From the NCBI GenBank assembly GCA_914767715.1, contig OU612069.1, positions 12,089,387 to 12,149,386 of the forward strand: DNA of 60,000 bases, in the 5' to 3' direction. The notes beneath the pieces are model-generated. The model was not told the origin of the DNA. It searched no databases and saw only the letters and a program-made list of their open reading frames with translations. The position numbers and the translations under genes were made by a program. Shown here one piece after another: positions 1 to 12,100 of this stretch (the stretch's first letter is position 1; each line of letters starts with the position of its first letter). The DNA is from Membranipora membranacea (lineage: Eukaryota; Bryozoa; Gymnolaemata; Cheilostomatida; Membraniporidae).

Positions 1-360
1 AGGTTTGTCAATAATGCCACTTTAGGCAAGAACACCTCATTTTTCATCCTTAAACTAATCAATTCCTGCAAAATGCACAATAGAGTCTTGCGGTCAGGAC
101 GTAGAATAATTAAACCAAAATATAGGACCAAAATGGTAAAACAAGATTTTTAAACCAATTCATTTCATTTAGTAAAGCGTTATAATATATATCAATCAAT
201 CGCATACAGTAAAATTTTTTCTCCCAACTGATTATCATTTCTGTCCATATCTATAAATATTTTTCTTTCCTTTTTGTTTTGTTTATGAGGTCAACAAGTT
301 GTTATTTTCCTTTGTTTATGACATACTTATACATTTGAAAACCTCAATAAAAACATGATA
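1..360. other. AT-rich stretch, no gene seen
   Basis: No open frame, splice pattern or recognisable repeat beyond general AT richness. It lies just past the 3' (left) end of the LINE remnant that follows. Confidence 0.4.
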
Positions 361-364
361 ATTG

Positions 365-384
365 ATAATAATAATAATAATAAT
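365..384. repeat. (AAT)n microsatellite
   Basis: About six AAT/TAA units, directly at the left end of the minus-strand LINE remnant. It could be that element's 3' tail or chance slippage. Confidence 0.6.
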
Positions 385-1720
385 GTTTTGAGAAATTGTT
401 GAAAAGCCATAAAAAGATGTGTAATTTTTCTGGTATTGTTGTTTAGCTTTTCCATTATAAAATTTATATCATCTGTAGTGCTTCTCTTGGTTCGAAAACC
501 AAATTGACAATCTGTTAAAAGATAATTCAGCTCTAAAAATTCCCTAATCTAAAAAAGATAGTATTTTCTCTATAATTTTTCCCAGAGCAGGTAAAACTGA
601 AATCGGCCGATAGTTTGTGCAAGTATTTTTATCATCCTTTTGTATAGTGGTTTAACACGAGGAATCTTTAGGCAATCTGGAAAAATGGATGTTTTGATAA
701 CTAAATTTGTAAGATAAACTAAAACTGGGATTAAGATAAATTTGCATTCTCTTAAAGATCGTATTGGAATACCATCTGGCCCAGTTGCCTTCTGATTTGA
801 AAAACTGTCAATTACTTTTAAAATGTCATTAGTATCGATTTCATAGAGTTCCAATTTTGCATTTATTTGCGTGTTATTTTTTTCAAAATAATACTCAGGA
901 GAGTAGTTGGAGAGAGGGAGGTTTGATGAAATTTCCGCCCCTATCTCAGTAAAAAAGCGATTAAAAGTGTTAGCAATAACTTCTTTCAATCACACTTCCT
1001 GCTTGATCTTTAAAAATAATAGGTTTTTCAGCTTGAGAATTTTTATTCAGAATTTTGTTTAAAAATCTCCATTTTTCGTTCTGGTTGGATTGACAGTATA
1101 AAAACTCTTTTCTGTAAAATTCAGTCTTGGCATTGTTAATTTTTGTAGATACAGAATTTCGGAAAGACTGGTATTGCTTCTTCAAATCAGCATTTAAAGG
1201 TTGTTGTTTAGACTTAATGTGCAGTTTTGTACACATTTCTCTCAGCTCAAATAATTATGTGGTCATCCACGGCTTTTTAAAATGTCGCTTTTGGGTTTTG
1301 ACACTAGTCTTCTTGCTTGAATTTTCAATTATGGTAGAGTAGTGTTCGATAAATGCTTCAAAGGCTAGATTAGCTTCTGTAATTTGGTGAATTGGTGACC
1401 AGTCAAATTCTTGGATGTTTTGGTTTAAAATAGCGTAGTTAGTTATAGGCTGACATGTAGCGAATGGTGAGTTGTGACATTTTTGTGTCAATTTCTTGTA
1501 AACAAAGGATAAGATGTAGGTTGATGGTCTGCTAGATCATACTCAATGGTACAAGATTTCAATTTGTTTCCAACCTTATTTATCAAGATATGGTCAATAA
1601 GACTATTTTGACTGTCGGTGTTGAGAAATCCGTTTTTATATAACAAATTTTGATAGTTTTGAGAATTTGTGTCCTGAGCAATGTCAGAGTGCAAATCAAT
1701 ATTGATGTCGCCAACAACAA
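385..1720 (-). pseudogene. Decayed non-LTR retrotransposon (LINE): endonuclease to RT
   Basis: Read on the minus strand, the fragments follow LINE ORF2 order. An AP-endonuclease C-terminal part (about 1500-1716) has GDINIDL and SLIDHILIN motifs. A linker follows (970-1491). The RT start (570-989) has NQKATGPDGIP and a PDCLKIPRVKPLYK region. A further RT piece at about 400-570 reads GFRTKRSTTDDI. At least three frame breaks and stops separate the pieces, and the catalytic YADD block is absent because the element ends early. The upstream end is cut at about 1720, where a polypurine tract begins. The clade is probably CR1/Jockey-like, which I infer from motif style only. Confidence 0.8.
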
Positions 1721-1827
1721 CAGCATGAGGGAAGAGTGGGCAGGATCCCGGCAAGGCCACCCAGAAATTCTGGCAGAGAGCCCGAGGGTGAACGATAAAC
1801 AGCGAGCACTGAGCACAACTCACCCGA

Positions 1828-1965
1828 GTTGGAGGAGTGTGAGGAAGGGGAGGAGAAGGAGGAGGGGGAGGAGGGGAAGAGGAATGTGAGGAGGGGGAGG
1901 GGGGAGTTGGAGGAGTGTGAGAAGAAAGAGGAGGGGGAGGAGGGGGAAGAAAAAAGGGAGGGATG
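1828..1965. repeat. Polypurine GGAG/GAGG low-complexity tract
   Basis: Nearly uninterrupted G/A on the plus strand (GGAGGAG, GAAGAGG units). It produces long but meaningless proline/serine-rich frames on the minus strand. Such tracts can form triplex DNA. Confidence 0.85.
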
Positions 1966-3199
1966 GAGTACATTCCAATGAGAGAAAATACCAAATTGAC
2001 CTGCATACAACCAGGCTTTTACCAAACTTAAATCTCATTACATAATACCATTCATCACTGGTGACTGGTACATAATATACATAACAGAAGGTTCTGAACC
2101 AAAGTTGTGTTTTGGTCAATCTTTTATTCAAAGCCATTTGTGATTTAAACACGCATATTTAAAAAAAACCACTTTAGATTAAAACCAAACTTACAGTTTC
2201 TTATGCACAGAATAGTGCTACAGAAATTAAACAGACAATTACGTTCATGGAAGACCTGCGGTTTGATTGGTATGAAACACATAAATATCTAGCAAGTAAA
2301 AGTAAAGCAAAATTATCAAGTTACACTTCAAATCTACAAGAGGGTACAACATAAATAAATACAGAAACCAGACTGGATTCCTTTATCATCACAAAACTTT
2401 TTTGGGTTAGGCAAAGTTATAAGTTTCAAAAATAAACATCACTAATAAGAAATCATGCATTTTGAACTTCAAAACATTCACCCCAGCATCGTTCTATGCA
2501 AGTATAAACAACAAACTATTAACTTTAGGACACTATTGGATATTTGTATAACATCTTTTTGGGAATTTCAGTTATTTTAATTAAAAAAATTAAATAAAAT
2601 TAAGCATATATGTATGTATATATTTATATATATATAAAACAAAGTGAGCAATAAAATCGGAAATAAAATCGGAAATAAAATCGGAAATAAAATCGGAAAT
2701 AAAATCAGGAAATCATGCACAAACAACTGAGTAAATATAGAAAGTATATGAGCTCAGAAGGAACAAGTGTCAGATGATTCTTTGTATAAAACTACAGCCT
2801 ATATTGTGTGCTAACAAATATGGTAAACACATATTAATTTAGTCCATCCGTCTAAACACAGCTTATCAATTCATGCGATAACAGCTGTCTATCTCTACAC
2901 CGGGTTTTCCCACTCAGGTTTGAATCCTAAAAAATATAGGAAATGTTTACATGCAACAAAAAAGTTATTTTGGTACCATGTTTAGTGGACACGTTCTGTT
3001 CAAATAAAATATGATAATATATGAAGGCATCGCAGCACAATCTGCATAACTTGTTAATAGGTGCCGAGGCAGTAATTTGGAGACAATGGAGGCATCACAG
3101 CACGATTTGCGTAACTCATTATTTTACACATATGTGGTATTCTGCAGATAATACAGGCATCATACATGACTATGAATAATAATTCTATGATACAAACCT
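1966..3199. other. Gene-free stretch downstream of the propeller gene
   Basis: I see no coding exon. It holds a 12 bp minisatellite (2652-2709) and a pair of short related segments near 3020 and 3080 (GCATCRCAGCAC). The part next to 3200 is presumably the 3' UTR and flank of the minus-strand propeller gene. Confidence 0.5.
2652..2709. repeat. 12 bp minisatellite
   Basis: About 4.5 copies of the unit GGAAATAAAATC, nearly perfect apart from the last unit. Confidence 0.9.
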
Positions 3200-6100
3200 C
3201 TACTTGAGTTTGAAGAGAGCAGCTCCACTATCTCCACACACCACCATCTTCTCTCCTCTTATACTCACACTATACAGGTCGCCATCCTCTCCACTGACAT
3301 TCCCGAGTGATGTGTGAGTGAGTTCTCCTATCATCTCTCCTATTGTATGGAAAATAGAATAAAAAATACAGGTAGTAAAAGCTATATTTATGCTATCACA
3401 AAATTTTGTTGGGAGCTTCATTTAACAAAACACGAAACTGGGCTGGAAACTGAGTTTGGTATTTAGCAAAAAACTGCCAAAATTACCCAGGACCGTATAT
3501 GACAAAATTGTCAGTTGATGACAGGAAATTTAACCAACTTGAAATTGCTTGAAATTCTATCCATAAACATTCCAACGCTGACTGTATATCAGGCACTAAA
3601 TATTAGCCCCCTTATCATTATACTATAAACAGAATTGCCTCAAAATCGTCGACAGCAGTTATACTTTGCAGGTGAACCTTATCGTGAAGGATTAAGACAA
3701 AATACGAGTTGATCTCGGGTTGTTGGCACACTAATAGCAATGCCATGTTAAGCCCTCCTAGTCAGACTCGATCAAAATTAATCAGATTGGTCTGCAATTA
3801 GAGTTGTCTCTCATTAATAATAGCCCATGCCAGATTGTCAAATGAGGGTGGATAACTCCTAATCCTATAACTATATATCAATTACATAATTTTAATTATA
3901 GTAGATTTGTGCCTGAGGAATGCTCACCATTGCAGTGTGATTATCATTTTCACTGTATGTAACCCACACTAAACCCAAACAACCAGATTATAATATAATC
4001 ACCTGTAGAGGAGATCTGGTATATCTTCTTTTCATCCAAGGACACCACATAGATAAGACCAGACTGATCTGATGTTATACCTACAGGATCACTCAGACCT
4101 GTACATCTCCACACAGGCTGATGAGTACCGGCCTGCAGCTTATACTCTCTCACCTCTACTTTATCCCAGTCAGACACGAGTACACTGTGATCACCTGGTA
4201 GAATGTGTACTCCAATAAGAAGAGTCATATCACCAATGTCAATGTTATACAGGTGATTACCTGTGATTGTGTAGATCATCAGCTGTTTATTAGCTTTGTC
4301 TATATCTGCTATTATACTGTCTGATACAGACAGATGACTGTCATAGCAGCCCTCATTCTCATGTAGTAGAGTGTGATGAGGATTACTCTCTGTACCGATG
4401 TATGTGCTGGTTTTATTATCTTTATACACCTTAGTGATGAGTTTATCATCTACAGAGTATGCTGAATCGACTGAGCCAGTAATGTTTATACTCTTTATCA
4501 GCCTCAGATCATCACCAGATCTTATCTGTACACCATGTCTCAAAGTAGAGCAGAGAATATTACCGTCCTCTCTCCAGCTAACAGCCAAGCACCATGATGG
4601 TGTTTCCTCATACTTGATGAGCTCGAGTGTAGTGGGCGGCTCAGTGACAGGTTTATAGTCAGTGTTTTGATTGTTGTGTGATGACGTCACGTCATGCTTG
4701 GCATGGTTTTGTTTACTGGGTGGTCCATCGGCAGGTGGAGGGATGCTAGTTGTCTGTTTCGCTGCAGCTGGTGTCAGTTTACTGCTGGGAGGTGTGACAC
4801 CTAAAACAAGCAATTTAATTTTGACAAATAAATATATATGCTCATTTTATAACTAGAACTGACACCTCAGGACCCAACTCTAATAATGATGCGGTGGAAG
4901 GTAGGGATAGGAAAAATATGAGGGGATTTGTTTGCAACAGCAATATGTTCTGTGAAAAACTGAGGCGTGTCAATAATGGGTGATTATTGGAAATACTGCC
5001 TCTTCCATATCATTGGTATATTGGGACTGTATCACAGGTCTTCTCCTAAACTTTGGTCTTTGGCAATGTTTGACTGCAGAAAAGATACAAAGCTGTTCGG
5101 CTCACGAGGTCAGATCAGAGCTTAGTTCATTTGTCAGAGTGACGCTTGATCAAGTTTGATCCATTTGCTTGCATTTGTGCATCAGTTACTCTCCCTCCAC
5201 TAAAGGGTGTAATTATTGTAACTACTGCCTCATTAATTTCATTGGTCTTGGGATATATTATCCATTATGCCAATAAGAGCAGGCAACTTAAATGTAAGTT
5301 TTTAAAACCCATGTACAACTGTGATATGGCATATTTACTAGGCGTGGATTAAATTAAAAAAATATAATTACATAGCAGTTGCTGCATGAATCTCAGAGAT
5401 TTGATTTAATCCTCTATTTGCAGCTGAGGCTTTTATTATAGTAAAGCTGTAACTGTCTGAGCGTATGACATGTTGTGCTAGCCTACCTATCCAGAAGAAT
5501 CATGATACCTCTCTTTTCTTCATGTGTATCTCTTAATTAGTTAGACGGGCAATCAAATTTTATTCTTTTAAGCCATGTTCTTCCGTTTTTTTTGGAAAGA
5601 CCATTTCCCAATCCCATAACGACCCCCAACCTATCCCTCTTAGCACAACAGTTACACAAATCTGATCATATCATCATCGAAGACAACAAACTACCTAACG
5701 CTGAATTCTGCCATAAACTGAATAATTGCTACATAGAAGTCGGGGGAATACGAGCTACCCCGCAACCTGCCCAACAAACAACAAACAGAACAAAACTACA
5801 ACACCTTAGTATAGGTGAAGTTAAAATGCTGATGAGAACGCTGAACTCCTCAAAGGCTACATCAACCGAAGACTTCCCAACATGGGTGTCCAAGGAAGCC
5901 ATTGAGGATGTATCAATTCCTCTACATGATATTATCAACCGCTCGCTCGACACTGGCACATTCCCTGATATGTGGAAACGAGCGCAAGTAGTTCCAGTAC
6001 CGAAGACCAAAACTCCCACCGTCTACAAAGACTTCCGACCCATCAGCCTATTATTTCATCTCGGCAAACTCCTAGAGCAGGTGATCCTAAGTAAGATGAC

Positions 6101-9100
6101 GACACATCTCGCTGATATAATAGATGTGAATCAATATGCCTACCAACAGAAACTGAGTACCACTGACGCACTGCTGCAGCTACTCGATGACTGGACATCA
6201 GCTCTTGATCAGAACTCAAACATTAAATTTGTCCAGAACGCAGTTTTAGATTTTTCAAAGGCGTTCGACAGAATGCAACACCCGATCTTATTGTCTAAAA
6301 TGAACTCGCTAGGATTTAATTCCAATGTTATCAACTTAGTAGGAAGTTTTCTAAATTCAAGACAGCAGTGTGTCAAGTTTTCTGGACAATTTTCCACATA
6401 CAAGCCCATTGATGTTGGTGCACCACAAGGCACTAAGCTTGGGCCTATTCTCTGGCTGATATACGTTAATGACTTGAAAGCTGAAGGTTTTAATTGTGTG
6501 AAGTACGCAGATGACACCACATTTTATAAGCCTATTGTAAACCCCACCGATGACAATGTCTCTGATGCTATATCAAATGCAAATAGTTGGTCTTTAGAAA
6601 ACAGTATGCTTCTCAACTCAAGTAAGACTGTTGTATTGAATATTGCTTTTTCTGACCGACCTGGTATGAACCTCGATGTAAACCCCAGTGATGATACTTT
6701 TATCTCCCCATCTAAATCTGCTAAACTTTACTCGTCATCCTAGTGCAATGCACTTTGCAGAAACTTCCTTTATATATAGACACAACCAAAGGTGACCACT
6801 CAGTATCATTAAAATTCCAAGATATCTTTGTAATTAATAGCTGTTGCTCCTCCTTGGTCAGAGCAGCCCTTTGAATTTCAGCCTAGGCAATTTATAAGGT
6901 GTATTGACTGTCGATAGCAAGCATAACCTTAAAATTTGAAATTTTGCGGTTCTTGGCTCAAAAGTTCAAATTCAAGTTCAAATGAAAATCACAAGTGGCC
7001 TATTGGCTGTAGAATATTTGTTTTGGGTGTGGCTCCTACGTGTTGAGAATTAAACAAAAGGTATTTCTACCTTTTGGTTATTAGCCTTTGAACCATAGAA
7101 AAGGATTTGAATCATTTATATTTCTTTTGAGACGGATTTTAAACATTTTGCCCAGGCACTTAGGCTTAAATGATTTACTCAGGTATGACTGCCCTTTTAC
7201 ATATTAACCTTTGAACCATTGAAATTTCTATTAGAGCTAATTTAAACCATAGATATTTAGATATATAATCATAGTGCTTCAAAACAAACCAATCATATTA
7301 CAGTAAAATAGGTGAGACCAGCTGCATCTCGCAATTTTCAGGAGTGACTGTCCAATCAAAGTGCTTCAAAACAAACAAAGCATGATAGAATCACTGAGGT
7401 CAGACCAGCTGCATCTAGCGATTTTCAAAATAATGGCTACAAAAATCCAAAATTCTTGCGCTGGCTGTTGGAAGTTTTCTATGTCATAGGATCAACTGCT
7501 GTTGTTCATACTATCCCAAAGAGAAGATCAGGTCTGAATCTAGTTCAGTTGGCAAAATTTGAAGCTGGATGGGCAAAACTGTAGGTGTTTATTGTGTGCA
7601 AAAATAGGGCCCAGCTGCCACATAAGTTGTCTGAAGTCCCCTATTAGATGTCTATTAGCGTTGGGAATAAGATGTCTATGTCTATTCGCACCCGCACATT
7701 TTATCATAAAACAACTCCAAACACTAATCGTGTTTAGAGTTGGGATTATAATTTTATATATATATTCTGACATGGATCATTTTTTCAACTCAAATCTTCC
7801 CAAGCAGATCAGTACCTGTTTTATACTGAATTTTTGAGGAAATTATTGAGCAGTGACAGATTTTTTTCAAATGCGTTAGAGAAGCAGGCTATATTTCTGG
7901 TAAAATTGCCATTCAGAAGACGGTTTTTTCTTCTACCTGGCCCTCAGAACTAACTTATCTGAGAAAATGAATGAATGAATGAAAACCAAAAAAAAGTTAA
8001 CGATGTTCATTAGGAATTTCAACATGAAACTTATATCCTAAACTTGCATAAGTTGATATTTTTTCAATTGTTTTGGCCCCTACGGACAAAGTTTTGATGA
8101 CGTTTACTATGTAGGCCAGCTGTGTAGCTGTGTTGAGTTGAGTTTTTGGGATGCACTGCATGCGTTCTAAACCCTGGCAAACTTATCATCTGTCATCCTC
8201 ATTCGCAACGAAATTTGCATATCAATTCATCTGGTGGGTGTGCTGTACCCTTAAAAGGGTTATTAACATGACCATGTTTGGGACAGCCACCCCTGTCACA
8301 TCATCATCAATCATGCATAACTTGGGGGCACAGTTATACATGCGGTGCTTGGATGTGGTGGTTTCTAGTGTGAGCCCCCCCCCCCCCAGACTTTGCCCCC
8401 GTCCGACGGCCCCCGGAGATGGTGGTTTCAAGTTATAAATATATTATTGTGAAATTTATTTAACAATATTGACATTAAGGATTATTTTTTTTATACTCAT
8501 TAAGAGTGAGATTGAAAGGTATGTTTAGAATAATTATTCATCTGTTCAATTCAATGTTTAAAGTATATGCATTTGTAATTTATTTTATGTAATTGTTTAT
8601 AAAATCTCTGTTTACCTTGTTATACTTTTGTCATCACAAAAATAATTGAACTGTAATCGGATAGCAGTTTAACAAGTTAATATAAAATCTCATACTACGT
8701 AAATCCTGTCACTTCACTAGGGTGCAAAATAGCAAAACTTTCTCTGAAAAGTGGACGGCAACTACACTGATACTCATTGCATACTTTCAGAACTCAGGCA
8801 GATATCAACAAACTGCCTAAACTACACTGATGTCCATCATATGCTGTCAGAATTCAGGCTAATCTCACAAACTGCCAAAACTACACTGATACCCATCGCA
8901 TACTTTCAGAACACAGGCTAATCTAACAAACTGCCAAAACTACACCAATGAACTAAGTTTATTGACTACACTTATACCCATCACATACTTTCAGAACACA
9001 GGCTAATCTAACAAACTGCCAAATCTACACTGATGCCCATTGCATACTTTCAGAATTCAGGCTAATCTCACAAACTGCCTAAACTACACTGAACTGAATG

Positions 9101-12100
9101 TTATACATGTTAATCAGACCAGTGCTATCACAGACAACTGAAGAGCCGCTACAGCATTCCTCCGCCTAATAGCGTGGTGAATTTAAAAGAGGGTGGACTG
9201 ACAGAAGGCTCGCTGACCTCATGGTGATAAAGCTCTTCAACCCCTTGGCTGATGGTGCTAGTAGACGTAATCGGTGAAACAGAGATAGATTGGATATCAT
9301 ATGGTGATAAAGCTCTTCGACCCTTTTGAATTGTGTGAATAGACTTTGTCATAACTTGGTAATAAAATCCATCGAGCCCCAAACGCATATTGAAGCTGAT
9401 TCTTGGGGGTTCACTCACATATCATATTCTTGTTGTTCATCATAGCTGCATTGTTGTTATCAACCTCCTCGCATTCGCTTGTAGTTGTTTGCTCGTGTTG
9501 TTTTTAATTGTACAAAGGTATCCTCTCTCCTACATACCATCTATCGGCTATCGCCCACTAAAGTGCAGGACACAAAAGCGTTCTAAGATCTTTTTTCCAC
9601 ACTACATGTCAGCTCTCAACAAAATTTAGATTGTTCATTTTCATGTACGAATCCATTCTTATCGCCTGCTGATACATGGATTGTTATAATAAACCAAAAC
9701 AAAAACCAAATCCTATTAAGTTTGCCAAAGCAATAAGCTTTCGTTGTTGATTTCTCTTGGTAATCCAAGGGATACGGTCCACCTCAGTTTAAACATGGAT
9801 CCCATGTTACCAATGTTCCTAAGCAGTCAAACTGCGAAAATTCAGCCTTAAAATCCGAATAGGATTTAGTGGCATTAATTCCAGTGGTGAAAATAAACCT
9901 TGTTACTTTGGCTACAGCAGTTCTATAAAAAATGAGTTTTCAGCGCAGGAGATATCTCAGAGTCGGCAAATCCAAACTCCAGCAGCAACTGACTACACAT
10001 ACAGGTCTACAATATGTATGAACATCCAGCACAAGTCTATGTTATGTTACAGGTACTCCTCCTGCTTCTCCTTTATCATTGACAGGGGAGCACAGCACTA
10101 AGTTTCTGTAAATTCACAAAATTCAAAGTACAAAAGTACAAAGTACAAATTATTCTTATCCTGCCTCAACAGCCATGTACTGTAACCCAATCACCACACA
10201 GTATGACCCAAGGAATTTTCCGGCCGATCCATATCACACTGTCCAGCCCAAAGTGAGCGTAATGTCTTACCAATATCTCAGGACATAACTCTAATCGTAT
10301 GTCATACCCTCATATAGTCAACAATTTCTGTCTAATCACATCAGTCTATTCCGGTAGGTTACAACACCTCTGAATCATATTCTCCTAGGACAAGTTTATG
10401 TTCTCATCTATCAACTGTACAATGATGTCTGCTGCACTAACACAGGGTAATATATATTTAGTCAATCAAGAGATGTCTTTTCTAAAATTAAATGAGATGA
10501 CTCCTCAATCTTCACAGTTTGCCTCTCAAACACAGTTGACGCTTCTCCCTATTGCTCATTCAACACGAAGGCCAGCACATGCCTCTTCTATTGATGAATC
10601 AAGCGCCCACAGTTGAACGGCAGTAATGGCCTCTACGGTTAACCCTAACTCAGAAATACAACCTAAGATTTCGTTTGTCAAGAAGTCATTTGAGACTAGT
10701 TCCACAACCACAGCCAAACCTATGATATTTAGTGGGTTCCCCTTCAGTACCCAACGTTGCATGCATCATTTGATCTTGCTAGTGTCAGAAAAAGACATAA
10801 CAAAAGCACAAAACTGATTATCCTACTGCCTCATGTCAACAGTGATGCTAAGGGTTGGATTAAGTATTATATCATGTCAGTTTCCTCTACTGTATTTGAT
10901 GTTAGTATGCATGCTATTGAGGAAAATTTTGGTGATCCATTTGATGCGGAAAACGAGAGAAGAGAGAAGCTCAAGTCATGGCCATGATCGTTGGTTCTCA
11001 GTATGCTAAGATCTTGAAGCTGTGTAATCATGCAATATTCTTGAACCAGCATTAGAGTGACCTCAGCAATCTTCGTCAGTTCAAGAACTCGTCTTTTGTC
11101 TTCCTGTGTTCCTCATTCGAAGGCAGAGTAGAATAGTAGGAAAAACCAAGATGAAAACCAAAAAGAGCCCAACCTACGCTGAATATGCTGATTTTGCTAT
11201 GGATGAAGCTTTGTTAGCGCATGATAAATCCACATCATACCAGGCTATCGCAAATCATAAGGACAGCAAAAAGCAACCAATGAGAGACCGCTCTAAATGG
11301 AAAGAAACCAAGTCATCGGTCACTCACATCACGCAGACGGCAAACAACCCTTACCAGACCGAAAAACACTGCCAATCCTGAATCACCATCGATTCACTGC
11401 AATAACTGTGAATCCAACAAGTCACATGATTCTGCTGAATGCTAAATAATAAAACCATTCTCTATCTAAGTGCCAAGACATAATCATAAATTTGGTCCAG
11501 TTTGCCTGCAATTAGAATTGCTTCCCTCCTACTGACTATTTATATGCAACTTATACGAGACAAGGTAAAACTTACACAATCTCAGAAATTATTTTTTTAT
11601 CCAACAGATTTTCTCACTATTAATCGACTGTAATAATGTATTGCATGATTTTTACACAAATATTGCACCCTTAGCAACCCAAAACCATTGTGAGGGTAAC
11701 CTGGCGCACAAACATCTGTGCATTTCTAACCATCTCATGCAGGAAGAAATTGCTGTTGCCTCAACCAATCTCAAAATTTCCTTAGTTATCATATTTTGGG
11801 GGATAAGGAAATTTTTCCCTTTGTGAATCTCACTAACTTTGTCACGCCGTATCTGCAGGGCTACAAAATGCATTGATATTTTTCAGGATGCATTATTTCC
11901 TGTTTACCTTGATCTCCAATGAAGATCTTAATGAATTTTAGAAACTCCGTTTTAGGTAGCTTATCAACGTGTTCATATTTGGTCATGAGGGATTTGAGTT
12001 TAGCTACTCGTTTGGTGATTGGCTCCAGAGATTTCAGCATGACAGCAAGATCTGCACCTGTCTTGGCTTCTTTTTCTAGTGAGCGAGCTGAGGTATTAGC

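Noticed and set aside
1488-2025. Long proline/serine-rich frames on the minus strand
   Set aside because: They arise from the polypurine tract. Several frames are open at once because of low complexity.
9149-9418. 89-residue minus-strand frame
   Set aside because: No domain, no convincing splice sites, and it contains a duplicated phrase. Inside an intron full of repeats.
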